From the NCBI GenBank assembly GCA_021812745.1, contig JAKAMS010000115.1, positions 1 to 7,687 of the forward strand: a stretch of DNA of 7,687 nucleotides. Direction: 5' to 3'. Below are positions 1 through 6,748 of this stretch, one piece after another (position 1 is the first letter of the stretch; each line of letters begins with the position of its first letter). The notes under the pieces are model-generated. The model saw only the letters and a program-made list of their open reading frames with translations. It searched no databases and was not told the DNA's origin. This DNA is from Bacteroidota bacterium. GTDB taxonomy: Bacteria; Bacteroidota; Ignavibacteria; Ignavibacteriales; Melioribacteraceae. The position numbers were made by a program, and so were the translations under genes.

Positions 1-1
1 T

Positions 2-229
2 GCCTGGATTGCAATATTACTACCAATCGCAAAAATGAAAAGCGGAGTTTACTTTATTGCCGCCAGCAGTTTAACGGCATTCACAATTCTGAACTATCAG
101 CTTTACGGAATTTGGAAAGACTATTGGCTTGTAATGATTATTGAATACGTTCCTCTTTTGTTCCTATTCTTTTTTGAATTGACTAAGGATTATTCTTTCA
201 AAAAAATTTTAACAAGAAACAAAATCTGA
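2..229 (+). CDS. C-terminal end of a polytopic membrane protein, probably a GT-C-type glycosyltransferase (5'-truncated)
   Basis: The reading frame is open to the left edge of the window, so this is the last 75 codons of a longer gene; the internal ATG at 35 is not a credible start. Visible are the end of one hydrophobic segment (AWIAILLPIA), a second one (about residues 15-33) and a third ending in LLFLFFFEL, followed by a basic tail (KK..LTRNK) that the positive-inside rule would place in the cytoplasm. The pattern of a short loop with GxW, then a membrane helix containing an EYxP motif and ending in a Glu, resembles the last helices of bacterial membrane mannosyltransferase-like proteins that use polyprenyl-linked sugars. 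That resemblance is recalled, not searched, and no catalytic region is in view. It could be another polytopic membrane protein. The stop lies 116 bases before the next gene. Confidence 0.5.
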   Translation, partial: AWIAILLPIAKMKSGVYFIAASSLTAFTILNYQLYGIWKDYWLVMIIEYVPLLFLFFFELTKDYSFKKILTRNKI

Positions 230-260
230 TTTTGCGATGTTCATTCCGGAGCAATCAGAT
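224..260 (+). other. Imperfect inverted repeat after the membrane-protein gene, possible weak terminator
   Basis: The left arm at 224-235 (ATCTGATTTTGC) pairs with the right arm at 251-260 (GCAATCAGAT) if two T residues bulge out, with a loop of about 15 bases. The left arm overlaps the stop codon of the preceding gene. No T-run follows on the plus strand (TAAAACTTGG), so rho-independent termination would be inefficient. The rest of the 230-345 gap is AT-rich, and I see no promoter there that I would defend. Confidence 0.25.
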
Positions 261-345
261 TAAAACTTGGATAGCAGACTAAAATTAAAATATATTTTGT
301 CATAAGATTATTACAAATATCTGATCATAATACCACGGGAAATAA

Positions 346-1443
346 ATGAAATTATTTTTATCAATTCTTGCAGCAGTTGCTCTGCTCTATTCATGTACAT
401 CTCAAAAAGAAATTTCGAAACCGAAAGAAGAAGAAAAACCCCCGGTTGTAGTTGAGAAGAAGAGAGTAATTTCTTTCAGCTACGAGTTGCAAAAGTCTAA
501 GACAAATTCTTCTCTGCGCGGAATTTCCGTTATAGATTCTCTAAATGCTTGGGCAAGTGGATCTAACGGAATATACCTACGCACTACAGATGGCGGGAAA
601 AACTGGACCGAAGGAAAAGTAAAGGGATTTGAAACCCTAGACTTCAGAGATGTTGAAGCATTTGATAAGAACACAGCTATTATTATGAGTGTTGATGCGC
701 CGGCGTTCTTTTTCAAAACTACAGACGGCGGCAAATCATGGAAGAGACGATATATGAACAGAAATGCAAAAATATTTTTTGATGGAATTGCTTTCTGGGA
801 CAATAAAAATGGGATAGCATTTAGCGATCCAATCGACGGGAAATTCTATTTGGTTTCTACAAAAGATGGCGGTGATACATGGAAAGAAATTCCTTCATTG
901 TATATACCGTCAGCATTAAATGGCGAAGGTGGATTTGCCGCAAGCGGAACTTCCATTGCCGTCTCCGGTAAAGATCTTGCATGGATTGGAGCCGGCGGTG
1001 CTGAAAGAACAAGAATATTTATGTCTCAGGATGGCGGTGAAAATTGGAGAGCAATCTATACTCCTCTGAAAAATGGATCTTCATCATGCGGAGTATTTTC
1101 TATCTGTTTTAAAGATGATCTATATGGTGTTGCGGTTGGCGGAGATTATAAAAACGATAAAGATAAATCTTCCAACTGTGCAATCAGCGATGACGGCGGT
1201 TTAAGCTGGCAACTTGTTGATAAAAATCAACCGAATGGGTTTCGGTCTTCAGTTGCTTGGAATGGAACATATAAATTTTATTTAACTACAGGAACTTCCG
1301 GCAGCGACTATTCCGTTGATGATGGGAAAACATGGACGCAGATTAATCCACAAAGCTTTAACAGCATCGGAATATCCAAAAGCGATGGAAGTTGTTTTGT
1401 CGTAGGAGACAAAGGCACAATTGCTCGTGTAAGAGTAAAATAG
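346..1443 (+). CDS. Asp-box (BNR/Ycf48-like) beta-propeller lipoprotein
   Basis: A predicted exported lipoprotein of 365 residues. The N-terminus is a short lipoprotein signal peptide (MK, then a hydrophobic stretch) ending in LLYSC with the lipidated Cys at residue 17. A Lys/Glu/Pro-rich linker (about 20-40) follows. The rest carries six Asp boxes matching S/T-x-D-x-G-x-x-W at residues 80-87, 125-132, 172-179, 227-234, 281-288 and 323-330, spaced 42-55 residues apart, as expected for one per propeller blade. The final segment (FVVGDKGTIARV) lacks the box and may close the ring. Such folds occur in Ycf48/HCF136 photosystem assembly factors, sialidases and many proteins of unknown role; no sialidase active-site pattern was recognised, so no enzyme activity is claimed. 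The residues after the Cys (TS) include no acidic residue at +2. The start has a weak GGGA five bases upstream. It probably shares a transcript with the aminotransferase 30 bases downstream. Confidence 0.88.
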   Translation: MKLFLSILAAVALLYSCTSQKEISKPKEEEKPPVVVEKKRVISFSYELQKSKTNSSLRGISVIDSLNAWASGSNGIYLRTTDGGKNWTEGKVKGFETLDFRDVEAFDKNTAIIMSVDAPAFFFKTTDGGKSWKRRYMNRNAKIFFDGIAFWDNKNGIAFSDPIDGKFYLVSTKDGGDTWKEIPSLYIPSALNGEGGFAASGTSIAVSGKDLAWIGAGGAERTRIFMSQDGGENWRAIYTPLKNGSSSCGVFSICFKDDLYGVAVGGDYKNDKDKSSNCAISDDGGLSWQLVDKNQPNGFRSSVAWNGTYKFYLTTGTSGSDYSVDDGKTWTQINPQSFNSIGISKSDGSCFVVGDKGTIARVRVK

Positions 1444-1473
1444 ATTATCGTAATTAAAACAAGACGTTTAAAA

Positions 1474-2313
1474 ATGTTGGTTTATCTTAACGGAAAATTT
1501 ATACAAATGGAAGAAGCTTCAATTTCTCCTTTTGACCGCGGCTTTCAATTTTCTGACGGCGTATATGAAGTGATACGCTATTACTCCAAAAAGTTCTTCG
1601 AAATGGAAGCTCATATTGACCGCTTAAAATATAGCTTAAACGAGATGCATATTTCTTTTCCTCCTTTGGACAATATTGAACCGGTCTTGCATAAACTTAT
1701 TTCAGTCAATAATCTTACCGATGAACTATCAATTGCGTATTTACAGATTACACGCGGTTATCAATACCCACGCAGACATTCTTTTGAAGAAAATATTTTG
1801 CCTACATTTTTTATCTCTGTAGAAAAATTTCCGCCTAAGACAGATGATATGATTAACGGCGTTAGAGCCGGATTGGAAGAAGATATACGCTGGCTGCGAT
1901 GCGATATCAAATCAACTTCCATGATACCAAACATTCTTTCATCACACCGAGCAAAAGAAAATGGGTTCTCAGAAATAATTTTTCACCGGAACGGGATTAT
2001 TACCGAAGGCACTCATACAAACGTTTGTTTTATTAAAAGAGATTTACTTATAACGCCGCCGTTAAACAATTTGATCCTTGCCGGAGTAACGCGTAAAGTT
2101 ATTCTCTCTTTGTGCAATCAATTAGGAATAAAATCTGTAGAACGTGCAATATCAGTTTCCGAACTAAATGACTTTGATGAGATCTTACTTCTAGGAACAA
2201 CAACAGAAGTAACTCCTGTTATAGAGATAGAAGGAATAAGCTTTGGTGATGGTAAACCGGGACCTATTTGCCGGTTGATTCAAAAAGAATTTCGTAAACT
2301 CTATTCGTTATAA
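1474..2313 (+). CDS. dat: D-amino acid (D-alanine) aminotransferase, PLP fold type IV
   Basis: A predicted cytoplasmic PLP enzyme that moves the amino group between D-amino acids and 2-oxo acids, for example D-alanine plus 2-oxoglutarate to pyruvate plus D-glutamate, feeding peptidoglycan precursors. Its 279 residues match the family length. Visible are the N-terminal DRGFQFSDGVYE motif with Tyr31, the phosphate-contacting Arg50, the signature WLRCDIKS (140-147) with catalytic Lys146, the ITEGT motif with Glu178 near the pyridine nitrogen, and TTTEVTPV (242-249) near the C-terminus. The Arg-x-His pair (Arg100, His102) that with Tyr31 forms the carboxylate trap in Bacillus D-amino acid transaminase is present. 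This favours D-specificity over a branched-chain aminotransferase or aminodeoxychorismate lyase. The loop before that pair is one residue longer than in the Bacillus enzyme as I recall it. No clear Shine-Dalgarno site precedes the ATG, but the N-terminus aligns well. It lies 30 bases after the lipoprotein gene and 40 before the old yellow enzyme gene. Confidence 0.9.
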   Translation: MLVYLNGKFIQMEEASISPFDRGFQFSDGVYEVIRYYSKKFFEMEAHIDRLKYSLNEMHISFPPLDNIEPVLHKLISVNNLTDELSIAYLQITRGYQYPRRHSFEENILPTFFISVEKFPPKTDDMINGVRAGLEEDIRWLRCDIKSTSMIPNILSSHRAKENGFSEIIFHRNGIITEGTHTNVCFIKRDLLITPPLNNLILAGVTRKVILSLCNQLGIKSVERAISVSELNDFDEILLLGTTTEVTPVIEIEGISFGDGKPGPICRLIQKEFRKLYSL

Positions 2314-2342
2314 ACAACTTCTTTTTGCGGCTTAAAAAAACT

Positions 2343-2346
2343 GGAG
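2343..2346 (+). promoter_or_regulatory. Shine-Dalgarno site of the old yellow enzyme gene
   Basis: GGAG lies seven bases upstream of the ATG at 2354 and fixes that start. It is the only strong ribosome binding site visible in the window; the other genes have weak or no anti-16S complementarity. Confidence 0.6.
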
Positions 2347-2353
2347 TAACATT

Positions 2354-3415
2354 ATGAGCAAACTTTTTTCTCCATTAAAGATCAGAGAGATAGAATTTAA
2401 GAATCGAATTTTCGTATCTCCAATGTGTCAATACTCAAGTGAAGATGGAGTGCCGAATGATTGGCATTTTGTTCATCTCGCAACCCGTGCGGTAGGAGGT
2501 GCTTCGCTGGTTGTTGTTGAAGCAACCGCAGTTTCTCCCGAAGGAAGAATTTCGCCAGAAGATTTAGGCATGTGGAGTGAAAAACATGTTGAAGGATTTA
2601 AAAGAATTACCGGTTTCATTAAGACACAAAATTCCATTCCCGGAATTCAGATTGCGCACGCGGGAAGAAAAGCTTCAACCTATTCACCGTGGAAAGGAAA
2701 TGGTGAAGTAAAAAAAGATAATGGAGGATGGCAGACTTTAGCTCCAAGTGAAATTCCTTTTGCCGATGAATACCCTAGACCCCAAAAAATGAGTAAAGAT
2801 GATATTCAGAATATCATCTTGCAATTTAGAAGCGCTGCAGAGAGAAGTATAAAAGCAGGTTTTCAAGTGATAGAAATTCACATGGCTCACGGTTATCTTG
2901 TCCATCAATTTTTATCTCCGTTATCAAATGATAGAACAGATGAATACGGAGGAACATTTGAAAACAGAGCCCGCTTAGCAATAGAAATTGCAAAAGCAGT
3001 AAGAGAAGTAATTCCGGAACACTTGCCATTGTTTATAAGAATATCCGCAACAGATTGGGTAGAAGGCGGCTGGGATCTTGATCAGTCAATTCAACTTGTA
3101 AAAAAATTGAAAGAGGCAGGAGCCGATTTAATTGACTGCTCGAGCGGCGGTAATATTAAGAATGCCGTTATACCCGCCGGACCAAATTATCAAATTCCTT
3201 TTTCGGAAAAAATACGCAAGGAAGCAGAAATTTTTACTGGCGGTGTAGGATTTATAACTCAACCAGAACAGGCGGAACAAATTATTTCATCCGGTCAAGC
3301 CGATGCGGTGTTTCTTGCAAGGGAGTTGTTGAGAAATCCTTATTGGCCGCTCCGTGCCGCTAAAGAATTAAATGCTGATATTGATTGGCCCAAACAATAT
3401 TTGAGAGCAAAATAA
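2354..3415 (+). CDS. Old yellow enzyme family NAD(P)H:flavin oxidoreductase, YqjM/XenA-like
   Basis: A predicted FMN-binding TIM-barrel ene-reductase of 353 residues that would reduce activated C=C bonds (enones, maleimides, some nitro compounds) with NAD(P)H; the physiological substrate is usually unknown in this family. Motifs in order: SPMCQYS (22-28), with Cys25 and Tyr27 matching the redox-tuning Cys and active-site Tyr of the thermophilic-like OYE class; IQIAHAGRKAS (98-108) with the FMN-contacting Gln99; EIHMAHGYL (174-182) with the substrate-binding His176/His179 pair and Tyr181; the NDRTDEYGG stretch (192-200); FIRIS with Arg229; and LARELLRNP (321-329). The C-terminal Arg351 sits where the subunit-swapped arginine finger of YqjM lies. 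A Trp/Gly-rich insertion at about 109-128 recalls XenA rather than YqjM. It is last in the plus-strand group, followed by a terminator-like hairpin. Confidence 0.92.
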   Translation: MSKLFSPLKIREIEFKNRIFVSPMCQYSSEDGVPNDWHFVHLATRAVGGASLVVVEATAVSPEGRISPEDLGMWSEKHVEGFKRITGFIKTQNSIPGIQIAHAGRKASTYSPWKGNGEVKKDNGGWQTLAPSEIPFADEYPRPQKMSKDDIQNIILQFRSAAERSIKAGFQVIEIHMAHGYLVHQFLSPLSNDRTDEYGGTFENRARLAIEIAKAVREVIPEHLPLFIRISATDWVEGGWDLDQSIQLVKKLKEAGADLIDCSSGGNIKNAVIPAGPNYQIPFSEKIRKEAEIFTGGVGFITQPEQAEQIISSGQADAVFLARELLRNPYWPLRAAKELNADIDWPKQYLRAK

Positions 3416-3439
3416 ATTTTTGCCTCAGCCGTATAATCT

Positions 3440-3480
3440 AGAACGTCCGATTTATTATCGGGACGTTCTTTGAATTTTTA
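3440..3480 (+). terminator. Rho-independent terminator after the plus-strand gene group
   Basis: The left arm at 3440-3451 (AGAACGTCCGAT) pairs with 3457-3469 (ATC, one bulged G at 3460, then GGACGTTCT) around the five-base loop TTATT. A T-rich stretch TTTGAATTTTT follows, with a further run of eight T at 3488-3495. Placement 25 bases after the stop, between two converging genes, supports termination. In the opposite direction the hairpin is followed by AGATTATACGG, which is not a T-run, so it would act less well on the minus-strand transcript ending at 3506. Confidence 0.7.
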
Positions 3481-3505
3481 ATTGATGTTTTTTTTGAAGA
3501 GCGTT

Positions 3506-5497
3506 TTATAACCAAGCTTTAATTTTATCAGCTACTTGTACACCGGTAAATCCGAACTTTTCAGCAAGAATTTCGTAAGGTGCTGAAGCGCCGAATCCAT
3601 TCATTCCGATTGGCAAGAACTTACTTCTGAATAAATCTCCCCAACCCGTCATTGATGCCGCTTCAACAACAGCAACAGGTACATTTAAAGGAACAACACT
3701 ATTCTTATATTCTTCGTTTTGCTTTTCAAAAATTTCTTTTGAAGGAATTGAAACAACCCGCACAGAATATTTTTCTTCTAATATTTTTTGCGCGGCTATT
3801 GCAACCGGGACTTCGGAACCGCTCGCCGCAATAATCAAATCAACTGTTTTTCCTTTCTCTCTAGACACAATATAACCGCCTTTTATTGATTCCTTTGGAT
3901 CAAAGTCAGCACTATGTTCTATTACGCCAATTTTTTGCCGAGTTAAAATCAAAGCAATTGGTCCGCCTTTATGTTGAAGAGCGTAAGTCCATGCCGTGGC
4001 TGTTTCGTAACTATCCGCCGGACGTAAAACCGTTACATTTGGAATTGCTCTTAAGACTGCTATATGTTCAATAGGTTGATGAGTTGGTCCGTCTTCACCA
4101 ACAAAAATACTATCGTGTGTAAAAACGTAAATTGCCGGAAGTTTCATCAATGATGCAAGTCTTATTGATGGGCGCATGTAATCGGAAAAAACAAGGAATG
4201 TTGAACCAAAGGCTTTAAATCCGCCGTAAAGAATAATTCCGTTAACAATAGAACCCATTGCATGTTCGCGGATTCCGAAATGAAAATTTCTTCCTTCAAA
4301 TTTTCCGGGCGCTATAGCAGAGAATGCTTTCATATATGTATTTGTTGATGGCGATAAATCAGCAGAACCGCCAACAAAGTTTGGCACAAGTTCGGCTATT
4401 TTCTGAATAACTTTACTGGAGAGTGTTCGTGTTGCGTTTGCTTCTTTGCCTGCGGCATTCAATAATTCGTCAAATAAATTTTCCGGCAACCACCCGTTCA
4501 TATATTTTTCATATAATTCTGCTTTATCAGAATTTACCTTTCTCCACAATTCAAATTCTTTTTTCCAGTTGTTGAATTCAGAGATCAAAGATTTTTTTCT
4601 GCTTTCAAATAATTCTTTTACTTCCGTGGGAATATAAAATTCTTTATCAACCGGAAATCCGAGATTCTTTTTTGTTTCGATTAATTCATCTTTGCCAAGA
4701 GGAGAACCGTGCACTTCGGAAGTGTCAACTTTATGCGGACTTCCAAAACCAATGTGCGATTTAGTTATTATGAGTGTCGGTTTTTCTTTTTCATTCTGAG
4801 CAGTTTTAATTGCTTTGCGAATTCCATCATGGTCGTAGGCACTTGTTTCTAATGTCTGCCATCCGTATGCTTCAAATCTTTTTAACGTATCATCGGTAAA
4901 TGTAAGTTCAGTTTTACCTTCAATAGTAATGCTGTTATCATCATAAAAATAAATTATGTTGCCGAGTTTTAAATTACCGGCAATAGAAGCGGCTTCGTGA
5001 GAAATTCCTTCCATCAAATCACCGTCGCTAACAATTCCATATATATAATGATTACCAAGCAATTGTTTTTTATCGTCATTAAAACGTGCGGCAGTCATCT
5101 TTGCGGCAATCGCCATTCCAATACCGTTAGCAAAACCTTGTCCCAACGGTCCGGTTGTGGTTTCAACACCCGGCAAATGACCGTATTCAGGGTGTCCCGG
5201 AGTTCTGCTTCCCCATTGCCTAAACGATTTTAGGTCTTCCATAGTAACAGCATAGCCGCTAATATGAAGCAATGAATAAAGAAGCATAGAGCCGTGACCT
5301 GCAGAGAGAACGAATCTATCTCTGTTCGCCCACTTGGGTTCATCGGGATTGTGAATTAAAAATTCGCTGTAAAGAATTGCAGCAACATCAGCCATTCCCA
5401 TCGGCATACCTGGATGGCCTGAGTTAGCTTTTTGTACACCTTCAGCTGCAAGAATTCTAATCGTATTAGCGGCAAGTTTTGTTATGTCAGTTTGCAT
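3506..5497 (-). CDS. tkt: Transketolase
   Basis: A thiamine diphosphate enzyme of the non-oxidative pentose phosphate pathway. It moves two-carbon ketol units between sugar phosphates, interconverting xylulose-5-P, ribose-5-P, sedoheptulose-7-P, fructose-6-P, glyceraldehyde-3-P and erythrose-4-P in the cytoplasm. Its 663 residues equal the length of E. coli TktA. Visible are NSGHPGMPMG (25-34) with His28, SAGHGS (65-70) with His68, TPGHPE with His102, the metal/ThDP motif from SDGDLMEG (157-164) to DDNSI (186-190) with Asp159 and Asn188, His264 in EVHGSP, the catalytic Glu411 in GIREHAMG (408-415), and GEDGPTHQP (467-475) with His473. All expected active-site residues are present, in the usual single-chain arrangement of PP, Pyr and C-terminal domains. 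The ATG start has an AGG about 12 bases upstream, a poor ribosome site, but the N-terminus aligns with the family. It lies 55 bases downstream of pdxB and is the last gene of the minus-strand block. Confidence 0.97.
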   Translation of the reverse strand: MQTDITKLAANTIRILAAEGVQKANSGHPGMPMGMADVAAILYSEFLIHNPDEPKWANRDRFVLSAGHGSMLLYSLLHISGYAVTMEDLKSFRQWGSRTPGHPEYGHLPGVETTTGPLGQGFANGIGMAIAAKMTAARFNDDKKQLLGNHYIYGIVSDGDLMEGISHEAASIAGNLKLGNIIYFYDDNSITIEGKTELTFTDDTLKRFEAYGWQTLETSAYDHDGIRKAIKTAQNEKEKPTLIITKSHIGFGSPHKVDTSEVHGSPLGKDELIETKKNLGFPVDKEFYIPTEVKELFESRKKSLISEFNNWKKEFELWRKVNSDKAELYEKYMNGWLPENLFDELLNAAGKEANATRTLSSKVIQKIAELVPNFVGGSADLSPSTNTYMKAFSAIAPGKFEGRNFHFGIREHAMGSIVNGIILYGGFKAFGSTFLVFSDYMRPSIRLASLMKLPAIYVFTHDSIFVGEDGPTHQPIEHIAVLRAIPNVTVLRPADSYETATAWTYALQHKGGPIALILTRQKIGVIEHSADFDPKESIKGGYIVSREKGKTVDLIIAASGSEVPVAIAAQKILEEKYSVRVVSIPSKEIFEKQNEEYKNSVVPLNVPVAVVEAASMTGWGDLFRSKFLPIGMNGFGASAPYEILAEKFGFTGVQVADKIKAWL

Positions 5498-5552
5498 ATT
5501 CTGTTTTTACCTTACTTTGAAGAGAACTTAATTGTTTGTTATATTTTTTTGT

Positions 5553-6698
5553 CTAAACTACTAAATTAAAACCAAGATCAGTCATTGTCATATTTAACTC
5601 TTGATTACTATTTAACAATTTGATCTGATAGAACGATAATTCTCTACGGACCGGATAATCTCCTCTTTGCTTTTCAAAAGTATCAACTGATTTACGAAAA
5701 GTTTCATCATCTTTTGAAATATCATAAGTGGAGAGAATAACTTCACTAATAATTTCTTGTTTCGTCTTTCCTTCGCATTCAAAAATTAATTCTTTAGGAT
5801 TGCCCGGAGCTGGAATTGAAGTAGGATACCATTCTTTACTAATGCCAAGATTAAAGAATGAATTAATTTCTCTAACACAAATTGCTGTTCCGTTTGCTTT
5901 GCCGTCTGCCGAATATCCGGCAATATGAGGAGTCGCTATATTTACCAGTTCCAATAGTTCACGGTCAATGTTGGGTTCGTTTTCCCAAACATCAATAACT
6001 GATTTGGCGATAATTTTATTTTTGACAGCATTTTTTAAAGATGATGTGCTTACAACTTCTCCACGCGAAGTATTAAATAATATTTTTTTCTCTTTCAATT
6101 TTCCCAAAAATAGATCGTCTGCCAGATGATAAGTTTTATCCAGTCCATCTTTGATTAAAGGAACGTGAAAAGTTATGATGTTGCTTCGGTCAATAATCTC
6201 ATCGAGCGGAATAAAAACTCCTTTGCCTTCTTTTCTTTCACGCGGCGGATCATTTAATAGAACATTCATTCCTAATGTTTTTGACAACCGCGCGACTTTA
6301 CTCCCGACGTTTCCAACTCCAACAATTCCGATTGTCATTTCATGAAGATTATATTTTTCCCTTCCGGCAAGTGTTAACAATGCTGAGGCAATATATTGCA
6401 TTACCGATGATGAATTACAACCCGGTGCGTTGACCCATTTTATATTTTTGGAATCGCAATATGCAGTATCAATATGATCGTAACCAATTGTAGCAGTTCC
6501 AATGAACTTAACGTTAGTTCCTTCCAAAAGTTTCGCATTACACTCGGTTCTGGTTCTAACCAGAAGCGCATCAGCGTTTATAATATTTTCGTGAATAATT
6601 TCTTTCGGCGGCAGATAAACAACATCCGCAAAAGGTTCTAATACACCTTGCAAAAATGGAATTTTATTATCCGCTACAATTTTAATTTTCTTATTCAT
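5553..6698 (-). CDS. pdxB: 4-phosphoerythronate dehydrogenase (erythronate-4-phosphate dehydrogenase)
   Basis: A predicted cytoplasmic NAD-dependent enzyme oxidising 4-phospho-D-erythronate to 2-oxo-3-hydroxy-4-phosphobutanoate, the second step of the DXP-dependent branch to pyridoxal phosphate. From the ATG at 6698 it has 381 residues, close to E. coli PdxB. The NAD-binding Rossmann motif is GVGNVG (127-132), followed by NDPPRE (149-154). The catalytic Arg212 (in TSRGE), Glu241 (in WENEP) and His258 (in PHIAGY) match the Arg/Glu/His set of the D-2-hydroxyacid dehydrogenase superfamily. GTATIGYDH (67-75), NAPGCN (90-95), HIAGYSADGKA (258-268) and a C-terminal extension after ~290 ending in LGFNLVV are PdxB-like and argue against 3-phosphoglycerate dehydrogenase, which would usually carry ACT domains. 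A longer frame begins at a TTG at 6716 but adds only six residues with no ribosome site and no family match, so the ATG is preferred. Confidence 0.92.
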   Translation of the reverse strand: MNKKIKIVADNKIPFLQGVLEPFADVVYLPPKEIIHENIINADALLVRTRTECNAKLLEGTNVKFIGTATIGYDHIDTAYCDSKNIKWVNAPGCNSSSVMQYIASALLTLAGREKYNLHEMTIGIVGVGNVGSKVARLSKTLGMNVLLNDPPRERKEGKGVFIPLDEIIDRSNIITFHVPLIKDGLDKTYHLADDLFLGKLKEKKILFNTSRGEVVSTSSLKNAVKNKIIAKSVIDVWENEPNIDRELLELVNIATPHIAGYSADGKANGTAICVREINSFFNLGISKEWYPTSIPAPGNPKELIFECEGKTKQEIISEVILSTYDISKDDETFRKSVDTFEKQRGDYPVRRELSFYQIKLLNSNQELNMTMTDLGFNLVV

Positions 6699-6748
6699 TA
6701 TTGATGATTCGCGCAAAGAACAATTTAAGCAATCTTGTTCTTCTCTTT

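Noticed and set aside
297..331. TTGTCA (297-302) and CATAAT (326-331) as a promoter for the lipoprotein gene
   Set aside because: The spacing is 23 bases, too long for a sigma-70 promoter, and the gap is AT-rich enough to give such matches by chance. No Bacteroidota-type TAnnTTTG element was found in clean form.
480..803. 107-codon open frame on the minus strand inside the lipoprotein gene
   Set aside because: It lies wholly within a well-supported gene with six conserved motifs on the other strand, has no ribosome site, and its translation shows no recognisable domain.
2826..3029. 67-codon minus-strand frame rich in Leu inside the old yellow enzyme gene
   Set aside because: The Leu-rich composition comes from reading the complement of Glu/Lys/Gln-rich codons; the overlapped region encodes the active-site His motif of the real enzyme.
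3432..3437. Perfect TATAAT hexamer just before the terminator hairpin
   Set aside because: No -35-like element lies about 17 bases upstream, and a plus-strand promoter here would fire directly into the terminator and antisense to tkt. It is most likely chance in AT-rich DNA.
4997..5233. 78-codon plus-strand frame inside the transketolase gene
   Set aside because: It is antisense to conserved ThDP-binding sequence and has no features of its own; the other short plus-strand frames at 3652-3834, 3886-4074, 4446-4637, 5728-5928 and 6930-7127 were rejected for the same reason.
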